Assembly (NCBI RefSeq): GCF_023065955.2
Contig: NW_026622974.1
Location: 35,185,718-35,249,717, forward strand
From: Ursus arctos
Taxonomy: Eukaryota > Chordata > Mammalia > Carnivora > Ursidae
DNA: 64,000 bases
Direction of reading: 5' to 3'
A program made the position numbers and the translations under genes. The notes below the pieces were generated by a model. The model saw only the letters and a program-made list of their open reading frames with translations. It was not told the origin of the DNA and made no database searches. How positions within the stretch are numbered: position 1 is the stretch's first letter; each line of letters begins with the position of its first letter. Of the stretch, positions 45,840-58,068 are shown piece after piece.

Positions 45840-47215
45840 AAGACTTAAAACATATTACAAAGCTATTGTAATTTTAAAACAGTGTGGTACTGACACAGAG
45901 GCAGACATGTAGACCAGTGGAGTAGAATAGAAAGCCCTGAATTAAAATCTAATGTCTATATGGTCAAATAATCTTCAACAAAGAGTGCCAGACCAATCAG
46001 TCTAGTAAGGACAGCCTCTTCAACAAATGCCATTGAGAAAACTGGATGTCCACATGCAAAAGAATGAAGTTGGAACCTTATTTTATGCTATATGAGAAAT
46101 TAACTCAAAACAGATTAAATCTAAACATAATACTTAAAACATAAAACTTGTAGAAGAAAACATGGGAAAGCTTCATGACATTGGGTTTGGCAGTGATTTC
46201 TTGGGTATGACAACAAAAACAGGTAAGAAAGGCAAAAATAGATAAGTGGGACTACATCAAACTTAAAAACTCTTATGCATCAAAGAATACAATCAAAAAT
46301 ATAAAAAGGCAAACACCAGAATGGGAGAAAATTTTCAGAAATGTATCTACGGGGCTGATATCCTGATCATATAAAAAACAACTCAGCAACAAAAACAACC
46401 CAATTAAAAAATGGGCAAAGACTTGAATAGACATTTCTCCAAAGAGTATATACAAGTGGCCAAAGCATATGAAAAGATTTTTAAATCATTAAACAAATGC
46501 AAATCAAAGCTGCCATGAGATGCTACCTCACACCTGTTTCAAAGGCTACTATCAAAAAAAGGAAAAAATGTTGGCAAGGATGTGGGGAAATTAGAACCCT
46601 TATGTACTGTTGGTGGAAATGTAAAATGGTGTTCCTCTTAAAAACAACAGCCATATGGTCCAGCATTCCCACTTCTCGGTATGTTCAAAAGAATTGAAAA
46701 GAGGATCCTAAAGAAATACTTGCACACTCAAGTTCATAGCACTATTCACAATAGCCTAGAGGTAGAAAACATAAATGTCTATGAACAGATGAATGGATAA
46801 ATATACATATAGGATCGAATATTATTTAACGTAAAAGGGAAGGAAATCCTTAGGGTCCATGCTGGACATAAGCCTACTTTAAAAAAAAAAAAAAAAAAAG
46901 GTGGTGGGGGAGAAAATCTTGTCAATACTACAACATGGATGAAACTTGAGGACATTATGTTAAGTGAAATAAGTCAGTCACAAAAAAGCCAAAATACTGT
47001 ATGGTTCCACTTACCCAAGATATCTAAAGTAGTCAAATTACAAGCAGAAAGTAAAACGCTGCTTGTTAGGGGCTGGCAAAGAGGAAAAAGAATTTTTTAA
47101 TGTGTGTGGAGTTACAGTTCTGCAAAATGAAAAAATTCTGGAGGTTAATTGCACAATGTGAGTATACTTAACACTACTGAACTGTACACTTAAAAATGGT
47201 TAAAATAAAATTTGT
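45840..47215 (+). mobile_element. L1 ORF2 3' half and 3'UTR
   Basis: AGTGTGGTACTGACACAGAG, ATAAGTGGGACTACATCAAA, GCAAGGATGTGGGGAAATTA, TGTTAGGGGCTGGCAAAGAG. An internal A-run with a G-rich addition lies at 46880-46915. Confidence 0.85.
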
Positions 47216-47373
47216 TTTTTTACCACAATTGGAAGAGCTAAATAACGAACTTTTAGAAACATGAAGCATATATGCATTTTAAAATGCTATGCTGTAATGA
47301 AAGCCATGTTTCTAAATATTGAAAAAGGGGCTGATGAAAGAATAAACCTAGAGGGGTTGAATCAGGAAATACT

Positions 47374-47475
47374 GTACTGGGTCAGGTGGTAGAGTATGTG
47401 ACTCGTGGTCCTGGGCTCGTGAGTTCAAGTCCCACGTCGGGCATAGAGCTTACTTAAAAAAAAAAAAAAAAAAAA
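47374..47475 (+). mobile_element. Short tRNA-derived SINE (SINEC type)
   Basis: GTCAGGTGGTAGAGTATGTG, GTGAGTTCAAGTCCCACGTC and a short 3' part with poly(A). It is tRNA-like but not a tRNA gene: the cloverleaf is incomplete and it has a poly(A) tail. Confidence 0.75.
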
Positions 47476-49815
47476 GATACAGAGTCATAGCATTTTGGAT
47501 ATAGTTTGAAAGAAAAATTTTAAGTGATGAAAGGGAGAGTGGGGCATACTCAGAAAAGAACATATTTAAAGGCACTAAGGTGGGAAGCAGCAAGTCTTTT
47601 ACAGTTGGCTAGTTTTAAAAAAATATGCATTGGTGCTTGTTAAAAATGGTAAGGTTAAAAATTTTACTAAGGGTCATCATGATAGGTATAGGGACCACTG
47701 CAATGGGATTTTACAGTGGAGGAGAGAAATCAGCCTCAACTCTCAATACAGCGCGGGCAGATGCTGGTTTCTAACCTCCTCAGAGCCATTATCTGAAATC
47801 TGAAACCGGCCATCTGGAGAGAAAGAAGTGACAGAACAAAGAGATGAACCACTCCAAATCTATAGGTGGCAAGTTTAATAACTGAAGGAATTTATATATG
47901 AGGCTTGTCTTGGGTGGTCTCAAAACAAGTAGATCTCCACACCCACTCACCTGCTGGAATCTTAAAAGTTTACATAGATGCCTTTACTGGGTTCAGTCAC
48001 GTATCCAGTCCAGGTAGCCTCCACGCCATGTTTCTATCTCAAGGCTGTATCCTTAGAACAGCATCTGGGAGCAGGGAAGGCAAGCAGAACACACGTTCTA
48101 AGGACAGGGAAGGAAGTGGGGAGCCTCCAATTGCCTGGGTCCAGCTCATGGGTCAACAGACAGTCACATCTTCTTGATGATCTTCTCCAACAGCAAGTGG
48201 GACTTTACAGTCAAAGAGCAGGGTGGGAGTCAGAGGATGGAAAATGACTCTAAGAGGAAACATCAGGGGTAAGTGGGGGATTCTGGCTAAACCGACCTAA
48301 CAGGATTCTTGCTGAAGATAGATTGGGGTGTCTGGATGATGGAGGATGAGGATCCTGGTCAGATACCGAAGGTGGGGGTTTCTGGTTAAGCTGATAGAGC
48401 AGGGTTCTTGATAAAACTACATTTTAGCAGAAAGTGCACAGGTGGGCCTAAGAGGATTCAGAAGGTTTGCCAAAGTTTGGTCAAGCAAGGAAACTCTGTC
48501 ACCACGTTTTGCTTAGCTAGGATAGAAATACGAACTATAAGATTGAATGAATGGGTCCAGTTAATGAAAAGACTCTTTAGTCATATGATTAAGAGGTTGT
48601 GTTTCATTTCTAAGTAATTGTTACAATTATAGCAATGATAGGGTATTTCTTAGGTATTAAGTAAGCCCTGGGCTAAAGTGGTTTTTGTGTACATTAAGTT
48701 TACTTTCAGAACTTCCAGCAGGGAGTATGCCCAAACTGTGTTTTGCTGTGTAGAATTAATTGGCTCTTAGAAAGCTGAAGGTGGTGAAAGTAGAAGGCTG
48801 TTAGAGTAGTCCAGGTGGAAACTATTCAGGAGACATGGTTAAAGACCATTCTGAAAGATAGTGCCTACCACTGTCAGCTTGGGGGGGGGGGTTGTGGAGG
48901 AGGGTGGTGAATTTATAGGTAGATTTGATATAAGAATAGGAAATAAGGCCAAAGTGCAAGCTTGTGTGATTGGGAAGATGACAGTACTGTTTATTTCAGT
49001 AATGAAGTAAAAACAAAAAACTGAGAATAATAATAGCAGTGCTTGACAGGTTATATTTCTAGTGTTGGAGTGATATCCTAAAAAAATGTAAGAGCAGGGT
49101 GTGAAAGTGAGGAGAGGTGTAATAATAATGATAACAGTTCATGGTTTGTCAGTGTTTCGGAGAATACCCAGTTTTTGTGAAGGGACTCAATAAAGATTTT
49201 ACAATAAGCAACACCATATTTTGGTTCTGATTCTGTTAGGTGCTTCAGAATCTACCAAAATATCTAGAGTTAATTCTTTTTCTTGCCAGGTAACACCTCA
49301 GCAAGGTTCTTTTGTTTTTTCATGATATTAATTCTGTTCTATTTTCATTTAAACCTTAAACCATGAGACGAGATGCCCATTGGAAGAGATGCAGAGGCCG
49401 GTCTACCACAGGTAGTTGCCCATTTTTCTCTGTGAAGTATCTTGATATCTTCAAAATTACTTGTAGCTGCTTTCCTTTGCCCGTTAAGGGATTTAACCCT
49501 TGCCATACTACTTGCTGTCAGCAGCGTTCTTTTATAACTTGAGTAAAGTGATGTGCAGACATACGCATGGTTTGTGTCCAGTGCGAAGCCTTTTTTGTAT
49601 ATCCCTGTATGTAAAATTACTCAGCCAAAGCGTTAGTTTCTTCCTGCTCATGTATATTTTGATCTTATTCTTTAGATGCATAGGCACAGTTGAATTTGCA
49701 TCTTTGTGTAAGTGTGTTTTCCTTATGATTTTACTTTTGGAACAGTTTTAATAAAATGTACAAAAGGAAATAAAAGTCTGCATGGGATTTTTTTGTTTGG
49801 AAAAAATTACATTTT
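47476..49815. other. DOP1A intron 1, unclassified stretch
   Basis: 47900-48440 has a GC-richer block with a loosely repeated phrase (TTCTGGCTAAACCGACC near 48281 and TTCTGGTTAAGCTGATA near 48378), perhaps an old LTR. 48760-48950 is L2-like antisense. 49340-49790 has moderate complexity and an AATAAA-rich end (49750-49775) without a tail. Confidence 0.35.
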
Positions 49816-50025
49816 TTTTTAAGACTTTATTTATTTATTTGACAGAGATAGAGACAGCCAGCGAGAGAGGGAACACAAGCAGGGGGAGTGGGAGAGGAAG
49901 AAGCAGGCTCATAGCAGAGGAGCCTGATGTGGGGCTCGATCCCATAACGCTGGGATCACGCCCTGAGCCGAAGGCAGACGCTTAACCTCTGTGCCACCGA
50001 GGCACCCCGGAAAAAATTACATCTT
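49799..50025 (-). mobile_element. SINEC, young, with target duplication
   Basis: Element 49816-50008. GGAAAAAATTACAT flanks it on both sides (from 49799 and 50009). Confidence 0.95.
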
Positions 50026-51745
50026 TTTTCACAGGCTAGAATATTGGTTTATAGATACTCAGTTAAACACACTGGGAAATACAGAAAAACTTGTTCAGTA
50101 TATATAATATAGCATTTTTTTATGTTCATGTAACAACCAGTCTCTATTTTTAATTTGAATACTATAATAGTATGTCGTTTATTTTAAAAATACTGAGAAC
50201 ATTACTATTATTTTAAAAACGATTAAATTTTATTTTCTTGGAAATAATTGTTTAACTTAGTACAGTGGGTTTAATTGTACTGTAAATTATTTTTGCTTTT
50301 TTCTTTACATTTTTTCTAGTAGTTTGTTTCAGTTGAGAGTATATTTCTTTCAAAGGTTAAGCAAACTCATTATTTGTCATTGTTAAATGAAGAATAATAC
50401 TCAGCTACTAATGAGCATATTTATTTTGAGAAGGATACTTTCTGAAAAGGGATGTTTTAAATAAACTCGAGGAAGTACTTGGTAGGATAGCTAACATTAG
50501 TGTCGTCCTTCATCTTGTGTTTCACATCGTTCTTTTTAATCATTCTGTAGAGTCACACACTCATTGTTACTTACCATTAGCTCACATTTTAGCTTCTGTT
50601 TATAAAAAAACAAGCAGTGTTTTTTCCTTCTGATTGAAAACAAACCAGAATATGGTCAATCTAAATAATTTAGATTTTCTTTAAATACATTATGCTGACC
50701 CTTAACTCTCAGGCTGACTTACTCTTGCCACCTATAAAGTTAGTTTCATTTGCCACCACAAAATTCGATCAGCATATATAAGGGAAATCAAATGGATTTT
50801 AATATTAGCAAATACTAAACATTAAAAAGATATGTTTGAAAAAAAAATTATAAATCCCAAAGCCAAAATTTAGTTGTTTGACATTCTCAGTTTTAGATTA
50901 TTCACACAACTGCTTCTTTCTGTGTGGTTGATACAAATATGACATGACTAAATCAGAATATGTAATTGAACCATCAGTGATGTCCACAGGTTTCATAAAA
51001 ATGTGGGTAACTTCTTTGAAATATTTGCTTTCTGAACTATCATTTGTCCCCTCATAACAGCCCTCACAAATTCTGTCTCCCTTTCCCAATAAAGACAAAA
51101 CCTGTCTTCACTGGGTTTTGTGAAGTATCCCTTGGGTGCTTCATAATAGAATTTCTAGCCTAGAACATACCCCTAATCCACCAGGAATCTTCACATCAGT
51201 CCTGGGCATCCTTAATTTAGGGACCACCACACCTGTAATTCTGTTTTTGGATGCACATTCCAACCTGCAGCACCTCTCTAGGATTAATCCCACATGAGAG
51301 CATATTTTTACCTTTTTGGTATTGTTATCTCAAGGGAGTAGATAGTGTTCTTGTACATCCTGTATAGAGTGCCCTTCCACCCTGGTCCTTTGTTGAAATG
51401 GGATCACTGTTTTTCAGATAACCGAACAAAACCCTTTTATATCAGAATTTATAGTTATTTCACCTTATACTTTAACCTACACACTTGCAGTATTGAGCGG
51501 TGGTGTGGTTGGGGGTATTCAGAGTTCAGCTTTGGTCCTTGTCCCTAAGCCACGGTCTAGAAGGAACTACAGAAATACATGTACTTACACCATTATAGTG
51601 TTTTTAAAAAGTAAGTGGAATAGGAAAAGAAAGAACAGTGTCTAAAAAATGGGGAGTTAAAGAGTCAAGAAAGGCTATATAGCCTGAACAGGTTTTTGAA
51701 AAATTGAGTAAGAAAGAAGAGGTAGGATATGTCAGGCCGAAGAAT
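50010..51745. other. DOP1A intron 1, no feature seen
   Basis: Very AT-rich to 50900, then mixed. No exon recognised. Confidence 0.4.
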
Positions 51746-51749
51746 TAAG

Positions 51750-51985
51750 AGTTGCGGGTAGTGGTTGAGAAAGACAGTAATTATGGACCAGGCCTTGGTG
51801 TCAGCCAGCCAGAGTTCTTCCTGGTTTCTCCTCTTAACTCTGTGTGAAACCTCAAACACCAAAACGTTCATATATACATGGCCGAATGAGCGTACTTGCC
51901 TCATGGATTTGTTATGAACATTACATGAGATAATTTGTATAAAAGGGCTTAGCCTGGTGCCTGCCACACAAAGTCAGTGTGAGCT
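51750..51985 (+). repeat. MIR element
   Basis: GGTAGTGGTTGAGAAAGACA, GTGTCAGCCAGCCAGAGTTC, CTTGCCTCATGGATTTGTTA, GCTTAGCCTGGTGCCTGCCA. Confidence 0.75.
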
Positions 51986-52840
51986 GCTATTAGTAATCAT
52001 CATCCTCTTGAATAATGTTTGGGCAATGTTTATTTAACTGCTGTGCTTTGGGGACAGGATATTACCTTTAACTCAAAGGCATATATTTCATTGTTACAGC
52101 TTTTAACTATTTGAAGCTTACAAAAGAATCCTAGCTACCCATTAATGGATCATTTTAGGTTGTAATATGTGCTCACACTGTTCTATTTTCTAAATTACTT
52201 TTCTTCAAGATGCTTATATGTCAAAAATCAGAGTTTAAAGCTAGAAGAAATCTTTAGTTATCCTTTTTATAGAATTCAGACTATTTCTAACAGATGGATA
52301 ATTTTTTATATATCGATTAATTTTACTATCTTTTTTCCAAATAAATAAAACTTGCTGTTTGTCATCTTGTTAGAATTGTGGGATTTTTGATTTCTCACCA
52401 AGATCAAAAGTGAAAATATAAATAAATATATAATTAAAATACGTAAAACTCTTTGTCAGAATTTTCTCCAACTAGAGATTTGCATCTAATTAATTTTAAA
52501 AGCCTTGATCTCTGGGAATATCATACTTAATAGATATCCTTTCATAGGACTAGAATGACATCCTTCATGTTTAAGTAGGTATGCTAAATAAAGATGCTAA
52601 GACTGAGTTAATTTTTTAAAGTGTAACTGGGCAAAGCACATTTTTTATAGGGTTCTTAGGAGAATCTTTCAATTTTTTAAAGTACTTAATAGCCATATGA
52701 ATATAGTCGGTTTAAAGGGCATGAAGTGTGGCTACACCAATTAAGAAATAGAAGTGTAGTTTTGCTCTTTTCTCTGAAGCTTTTCTCAGAAAAAACAAAG
52801 CAAAATGGTTTGTGAGCTATGTTCACATTGATAGGTTCAT

Positions 52841-54160
52841 TATTCAAAAAATACCTGAGGGCCTACTGTGTATCAGCCACTTTATGGGTCCACCGATTGG
52901 AGAATGAACAAGTCCATTATTGGACATTGGCTTCTGACCTCATGGCATTTGCATTCCATTAAGGGAAGGTAGATAGGAAACATGCAAATAATGGGAAATT
53001 TCAAACTGAAGTGCTAGAAAGGAAATAATGTGATACTCTAGAGTAGATGTTAAGATTGTGGGCTTGGCGTGGGCCACTTGACATTGACTGTTCAGAAAAG
53101 GCTTTTCTGAGGGAGGATAGGAAGGAATTTATCACACACAAAGAGTTGACCTAAGAGCCTTTGATACATAGAATAGCAAATGCAAAATGCCCTACAATAC
53201 AAAAAATGTTGGTGTATTTAGGTTTAGATATTCCCATAATGACATAATATGATTTTAAAAGATCTCTGGCTTCTCTGTGGAGAATGGATTATAATGGTTT
53301 AAGAGTAGAAGCAGGATTTGGTGATGCAGTGGACTCTAACCAGAATAATAGAAAAGGAAAAGTGGTGGTTTAGACATTTAGGATATATTCATTAACAAAT
53401 GCTATTTGAAGCTATAGGACTACAGGAGATAACTTGGGAGAAGAGATGAGAGTTGCTGATTGAGCCTTGAAGTACATCAGCATTTACAAAATAATAAGAT
53501 CTGAATAGAGAAGAAGAGCTGACATAGGCTAAAAAAGACTGGCTAGAGAAGTCAGAACATACCTTGAGAATGAAGAGTCCTGGAAGCCAAGAACCAAGTA
53601 CTGAATACTGCTGAGAGGTTGGTTAAGATGAGGGGCTGGAGAAATGACCATTGGCTTTGGCTAATGCAGTATACTGGTGACCCTTACTTGTGTGGTTTCC
53701 TTCGAGGGAAAGTGTCATAAGGCATTTTTGAGTGGGCCCAAGAGTGAAGAGGAGATGAGGAAATGAAATAGTATAGAAAAATATTTCAGAAAGTTTTGTA
53801 AAGAAAGGAAACAGAAAAATGGGTTGGTATCCAGAAAGTCAGTGAGAGTCAAGAGGAAGCTATGAATTTTAGTTTCTCACTATGGGAGATTCCAGGGCTT
53901 TGTCTGACGAAGAATGATCCTGTACAGGAAGAGAAACTTCCTGAAGAAGAGTGAACCAATAAGGCGCTTGAGGAAAATCCTTGAGAAAGCAAGAGGAGAT
54001 GGGATCCAAAAAGAGCAAAAGGATAGGTCTTTGATGGAGGAGGGTCCTTTGTTCTTCATAACAGGGAGGAAAGTAAAGACTATGGGTGTAAGTGGAGATA
54101 GGTTTGCAGATTGTTGGAGAGAATACAAGCATTCTTTTGCTTCTTTTTCCTTGTTCTTAC
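52841..54160 (-). mobile_element. Long L2 copy, antisense
   Basis: Starts at the L2 3' end (AAATACCTGAGGGCCTACTG), then TGACCTCATGGCATTTGCAT and CAGAAAAGGCTTTTCTGAGG. It continues to the upstream part (GAATACTGCTGAGAGGTTGG, AATGACCATTGGCTTTGGCT, AAAGAAAGGAAACAGAAAAA). More than 1.2 kb is preserved, long for L2. Confidence 0.75.
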
Positions 54161-54212
54161 ATGATCTTCACTTACTTTTAATGGTTGAATATCTTACTGA
54201 ATTGGTGTGCTA

Positions 54213-54815
54213 GAATTTCTTTTTAATTTAAATTCAAGTAATTAACATATAATGTATTATTTGTTTCAGGGATACAGATCTGTGATTCATCAGTCTTATA
54301 TAATACCCAGTGCTCATTACATCACATGCCCTCCTTAATATCCATCACCCAGTTACCCCATCTTCCTATCCCCCTCCCCTCCAGCAACCCTAAGTTTGTT
54401 TCCTGTGATTAAGAGTCTCTTCTGTTTATCTCCCTCTCTGATTTTGTCTTGTTTTGTTTTTCCCTCCCTTCCCCTATGATCCTCTGTTTTGTTTCTTTAA
54501 TCCCACATGAGTGAAATCATATGATAATTGTCTTTCTCTGATTGACTTATTTCACTTAGCATAATACCCTCTAGTTCCATCCATGTCATTGCAAATGGCA
54601 AGATTTTTTTTTTTTTTTGATTGCTGAGTAGTATTACATTGTATGTATGTACCATATCTTTATCCACTCATCTGATGATGGGCATCTGGGCTCTTTCCAT
54701 AGTTTGGCTATGTGGACATTGCTGCTATAAACATTGGGGTGCAGGTGCCCCTTCGGATCACTACATTTCTATCTTTGGGGTCAATACCTAGTAGCGCAAT
54801 TGCTGGGTTTTAGGA
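54213..54815 (-). mobile_element. Carnivore L1 3' end, antisense
   Basis: TGTATTATTTGTTTCAGGGA, CCCAGTGCTCATTACATCAC, CACTTAGCATAATACCCTCT, CTGGGCTCTTTCCATAGTTT. Same family as at 1-516 and 7752-8322. Confidence 0.85.
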
Positions 54816-55208
54816 TTTGCTTCTGTTTTCTTAATTAAATTGAAGTTTGGTCTTTAGCAACAATGGAGGGAGGTGGTATTAGAGTTTTGAAAAGAAGACA
54901 AGGTATGAAATACTTGTGTCAGGCAAGTAAATTTACTAAGGAAACCGTGGATTAGAACAATGTTGAATGCCTGTTCGAGGTTTGTTTCTCAATTTAAAAT
55001 GCGGTCAGCCAGCCTATGGTTGTATGATTTTTCTCCAGCAATGTTCAGTTGCTTAGGTTCAGGCATGGAAAAAGCACATAATCAAGTGCAACCCAGACTG
55101 GGATTTTGCCAGGTAAGTATCAAGAGAGTAAGGAAGACACTTCATTCACTGGCCATGAAATAGAATGGGTATAAAAGGAAAAAAGCCTCCATGAGACTGA
55201 AGAGTAGT

Positions 55209-55360
55209 GGGGGCGCCTGGGTGGCTTAGTTGATTGATGTCTGACTCTTGGTTTTGGCTCAGGTCATGATCTCAGGGTGGTGAGATCAACCCCGCATCAG
55301 GCTCTGCACTCAGCAGGGAGTCAAATCTTGAGATTCTCTCTTTCTCTCTGCCACCCAAAG
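55209..55360 (+). mobile_element. SINEC, 3' part missing
   Basis: GGGGGCGCCTGGGTGGCTTA through GAGATTCTCTCTTTCTCTCT, without the usual A-rich end. Confidence 0.88.
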
Positions 55361-55371
55361 AGTTAGAACTC

Positions 55372-55562
55372 TAAGCCAGACTGTTTCTGTTCCCTGGCAC
55401 TTCTGCTTATTAAATGTATCGCATACTATTTCTGTACCTCCGTCTCTTTATCTGTAAATGTGGACAATAATAATGAGTACTTTATAGGCTCAAATAGGAT
55501 TAAATTGATTAAAATAACACAAACCATTTAATTAGTTCCCGGCATTTTGTAGCCACAGCATA
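55372..55562 (+). repeat. MIR element
   Basis: AGCCAGACTGTTTCTGTTCC, CCGTCTCTTTATCTGTAAAT, TAGTTCCCGGCATTTTGTAG. Confidence 0.65.
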
Positions 55563-56665
55563 AGATGTTGCTATCTCTGCTCTATCAGAGGTCTTATCCT
55601 GAGAAGGTAGTTAGGACCAGAAGGCAGCCAGATGTGCGGAGAAAAGCTGAAGATCTGTTGATCACACATTTGGAGTTTCTTAGAGTGTATAAGTTTTGAA
55701 GGTTTGAGATTGGGTCAGATGAGGGGAAATACAGAACATCAAGGTTCTGGTGGGTACCATAACCTATTTGTGAAATACCTGGTGGGTGTTTTCTTTTATC
55801 CATATTGTTAGCCCTCCCGGGAAGTTTCCAGTTATCTGGATTTATGAGTTGATTAAAGAAATTATTTGCTAAAGATTATTAGTGTGTCAATATTTGAAAC
55901 CCAGAACTTTTGACCAAAATGAAATAGATTTATTAATAATTGTCATATTCATTTGTTAAATGGTAACAGTAACTGAATGATAATTTTTCATTTAGTCGAA
56001 GTTTGGAAAGAGTGTACTATATATATTTATATATAGCATTTTTTAAAGAACTTTTTCATTCATAAATCAACAAGAGTTTTTTCTCCCTGAATTGCATGGT
56101 ACTTTAAATTATTTATTTATTTACATACTTGGAATGTGATAAAACTCTTGGAAAGTTCCTAGATACATATGTAGAATTGGCTAATACTGAATATTCCTTT
56201 GTCTCTTCAGCCCTCCCCTGAATTTTCATTGGCAAAGGAGAGAGGGAAGCAGGGAGCTCAGGTAGTAGCAATAAGCAGATCAGCCAAAGTATCTTTGTGT
56301 GGTTATTTTCTGAAATTAGTTCTACTCATTTTTTATAACCATTTAAACAAATTTTTTTTTTTTAATTTAGATGGTCTGTTGGAATGTTTTCTTTCTTAAA
56401 TTTTGCCTTTTCACCCTTTAAGATAACGAAAACCCTCATAATTTTCATAGGGCCTAATTTGCCGAGAGAAATCTATGCCTTTTTTAATAGCTACTTTGTT
56501 TCATTTTTATATTTGAATGAGATGAAAACACTACACTAAATCATGCTTTATGACAATTCAGATCCAATTTATGTGAGTTATAAGTTTGAAAGAACAGCTA
56601 AATTGTCAAGGGATATGATTATAGATTAAGTCAGAAAACCTGTTTATTAACAGCTCCAGAAAGAA
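55563..56665. other. DOP1A intron 1, no feature seen
   Basis: AT-rich unique-looking sequence; no exon or repeat recognised. Confidence 0.4.
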
Positions 56666-56760
56666 AAAAAAATTTTTAACAAGCATAACTTTTTTGGTTA
56701 CAATGTTGTATTAGTTTCAGGTATACAGCATAGTGTGATTCAACAATTTCATACTGAAAG
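56666..56760 (-). mobile_element. L1 3' end fragment
   Basis: GGTTACAATGTTGTATTAGT then TTCAGGTATACAGCATAGTG is L1 3'UTR antisense. Confidence 0.65.
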
Positions 56761-57309
56761 AAAATCATAAATGCCATTTTGACTTTACTTGCATCACTTT
56801 GAGAAAAAAATCACAATTTTTCTTTTTATTTGATTTTTATTTACATTTTCAAGTTTCCTAGTTATATTATTGTATCTACCAGGAAATAGGTTTTGGGTTT
56901 TTTGTTTTAATTTCAAACAAACAAAAAGCTCCTTTGCTAGAAGGGTAGAATTGCTTGGTTTCTTGTTTATAGTGATGCAGATGTTCTATATCAACTCTGA
57001 TAAGGAATCTTGTTTGTTGTGATGGTTTTATGGGTGTATACATTAGTCAGAACTCCTTAGGTATGTTAAATATGTACAGGTTAATAGTAAAAAAAAAACA
57101 AAAAAACAAAAAAACCCCACACATTTGGCAATGACAAATTTTAATTTGCATTCACGAGACAATTGGATATAATTTAGTGAGAGTCTTCAATTTTCTATTT
57201 TACTACCTTTACTAAGTTGTGTGATATCTGGTTCTTAATTACAGTTTATTAGTCCTTAGAATTAGCATACTTGCTTCCTAGTACTGTTTTTGCATTTATT
57301 GGTGCTAAC

Positions 57310-57535
57310 GGTGGCAGTAGCTTTTTAGAGCATTTTCTATGTGTTAGGCGCTGTGGTAGGTTTAATATGTTCTTTAATTTTGACAGCCATTGAGCTAGGT
57401 ATTATCATCTTGTTTTACAGATGAGGAAACTGAACTTTGACATTTACCCAAGGTCATACAGCTTTAAAACTAGGATTTGGATTCCCAGCTGTCTTGACTT
57501 TAACTCCCGTGTTTTGAGACCCTGCCCTCTACTGT
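57310..57535 (-). repeat. MIR element
   Basis: TGTGTTAGGCGCTGTGGTAG, GTTTTACAGATGAGGAAACT, CCAAGGTCATACAGCTTTAA. Confidence 0.8.
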
Positions 57536-57693
57536 CTGTGTTTTTGCGGGCTGGGGTGTTCTATAAAACACTGTTGTGTTATTGGACATGTGCATTGTTT
57601 GCCACCCGTTGACTACATTTCTGGAGAAGAGGCAGTGTAGAAAGTTTCCTTGATCCACTATGGGAAATGCTTTATTTGCATTATGATCTAAGC

Positions 57694-58060
57694 CAGTGGT
57701 GCTCGAAGTGTGATTTGTGGGCCGTTCACAAATTCTTTGTTAAGGACACATGAGATAAACACAGATGAAAGTAAGCATTAGACGTGTTTTGTGTGTTGTT
57801 GTTTTTTTTTTTAAGATTTGTTTGAGAGACAGCAAGTGCAATTGTGGGGGAGGGGCAGAGGGAGAGAAACTCAAGCAGACTCCTGAGCTCAGAGCCCAAT
57901 ACAAGACTCGATCTCAGGACCCTGAAATGATGACCTGAGCCAAAATCAAGAGTCGGATGCTCAACTGTCTGAGCCACCCAGGTGCCTCTGTGAATGATTT
58001 CTATCAGTAAGCGGTGGATTGGGGGAAAACTGGTTCTTCACCACACTTTAAGAAGTACTG
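57694..58060. mobile_element. Nonautonomous hAT transposon, split by SINEC
   Basis: Terminal inverted repeats CAGTGGTGCTCGAAGTGTG (left) and CACACTTTAAGAAGTACTG (right) pair at about 15 of 19 positions. An 8-bp target duplication is present (ATCTAAGC / ATATAAGC). The interior is interrupted by a SINEC. Confidence 0.85.
57801..57988 (-). mobile_element. SINEC nested in the hAT element
   Basis: TTTTTTTTTTAAGATTTGTT through GAGCCACCCAGGTGCCTC. Confidence 0.92.
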
Positions 58061-58068
58061 ATATAAGC

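Noticed and set aside
47374..47475. tRNA gene
   Set aside because: A/B-box-like words are present, but the cloverleaf is incomplete and a poly(A) follows; it is a tRNA-derived SINE.
49340..49420. Short block ending CTACCACAG/GTAGTT, considered as a 5'UTR exon
   Set aside because: Weak acceptor and a non-optimal donor; no support beyond the dinucleotides.
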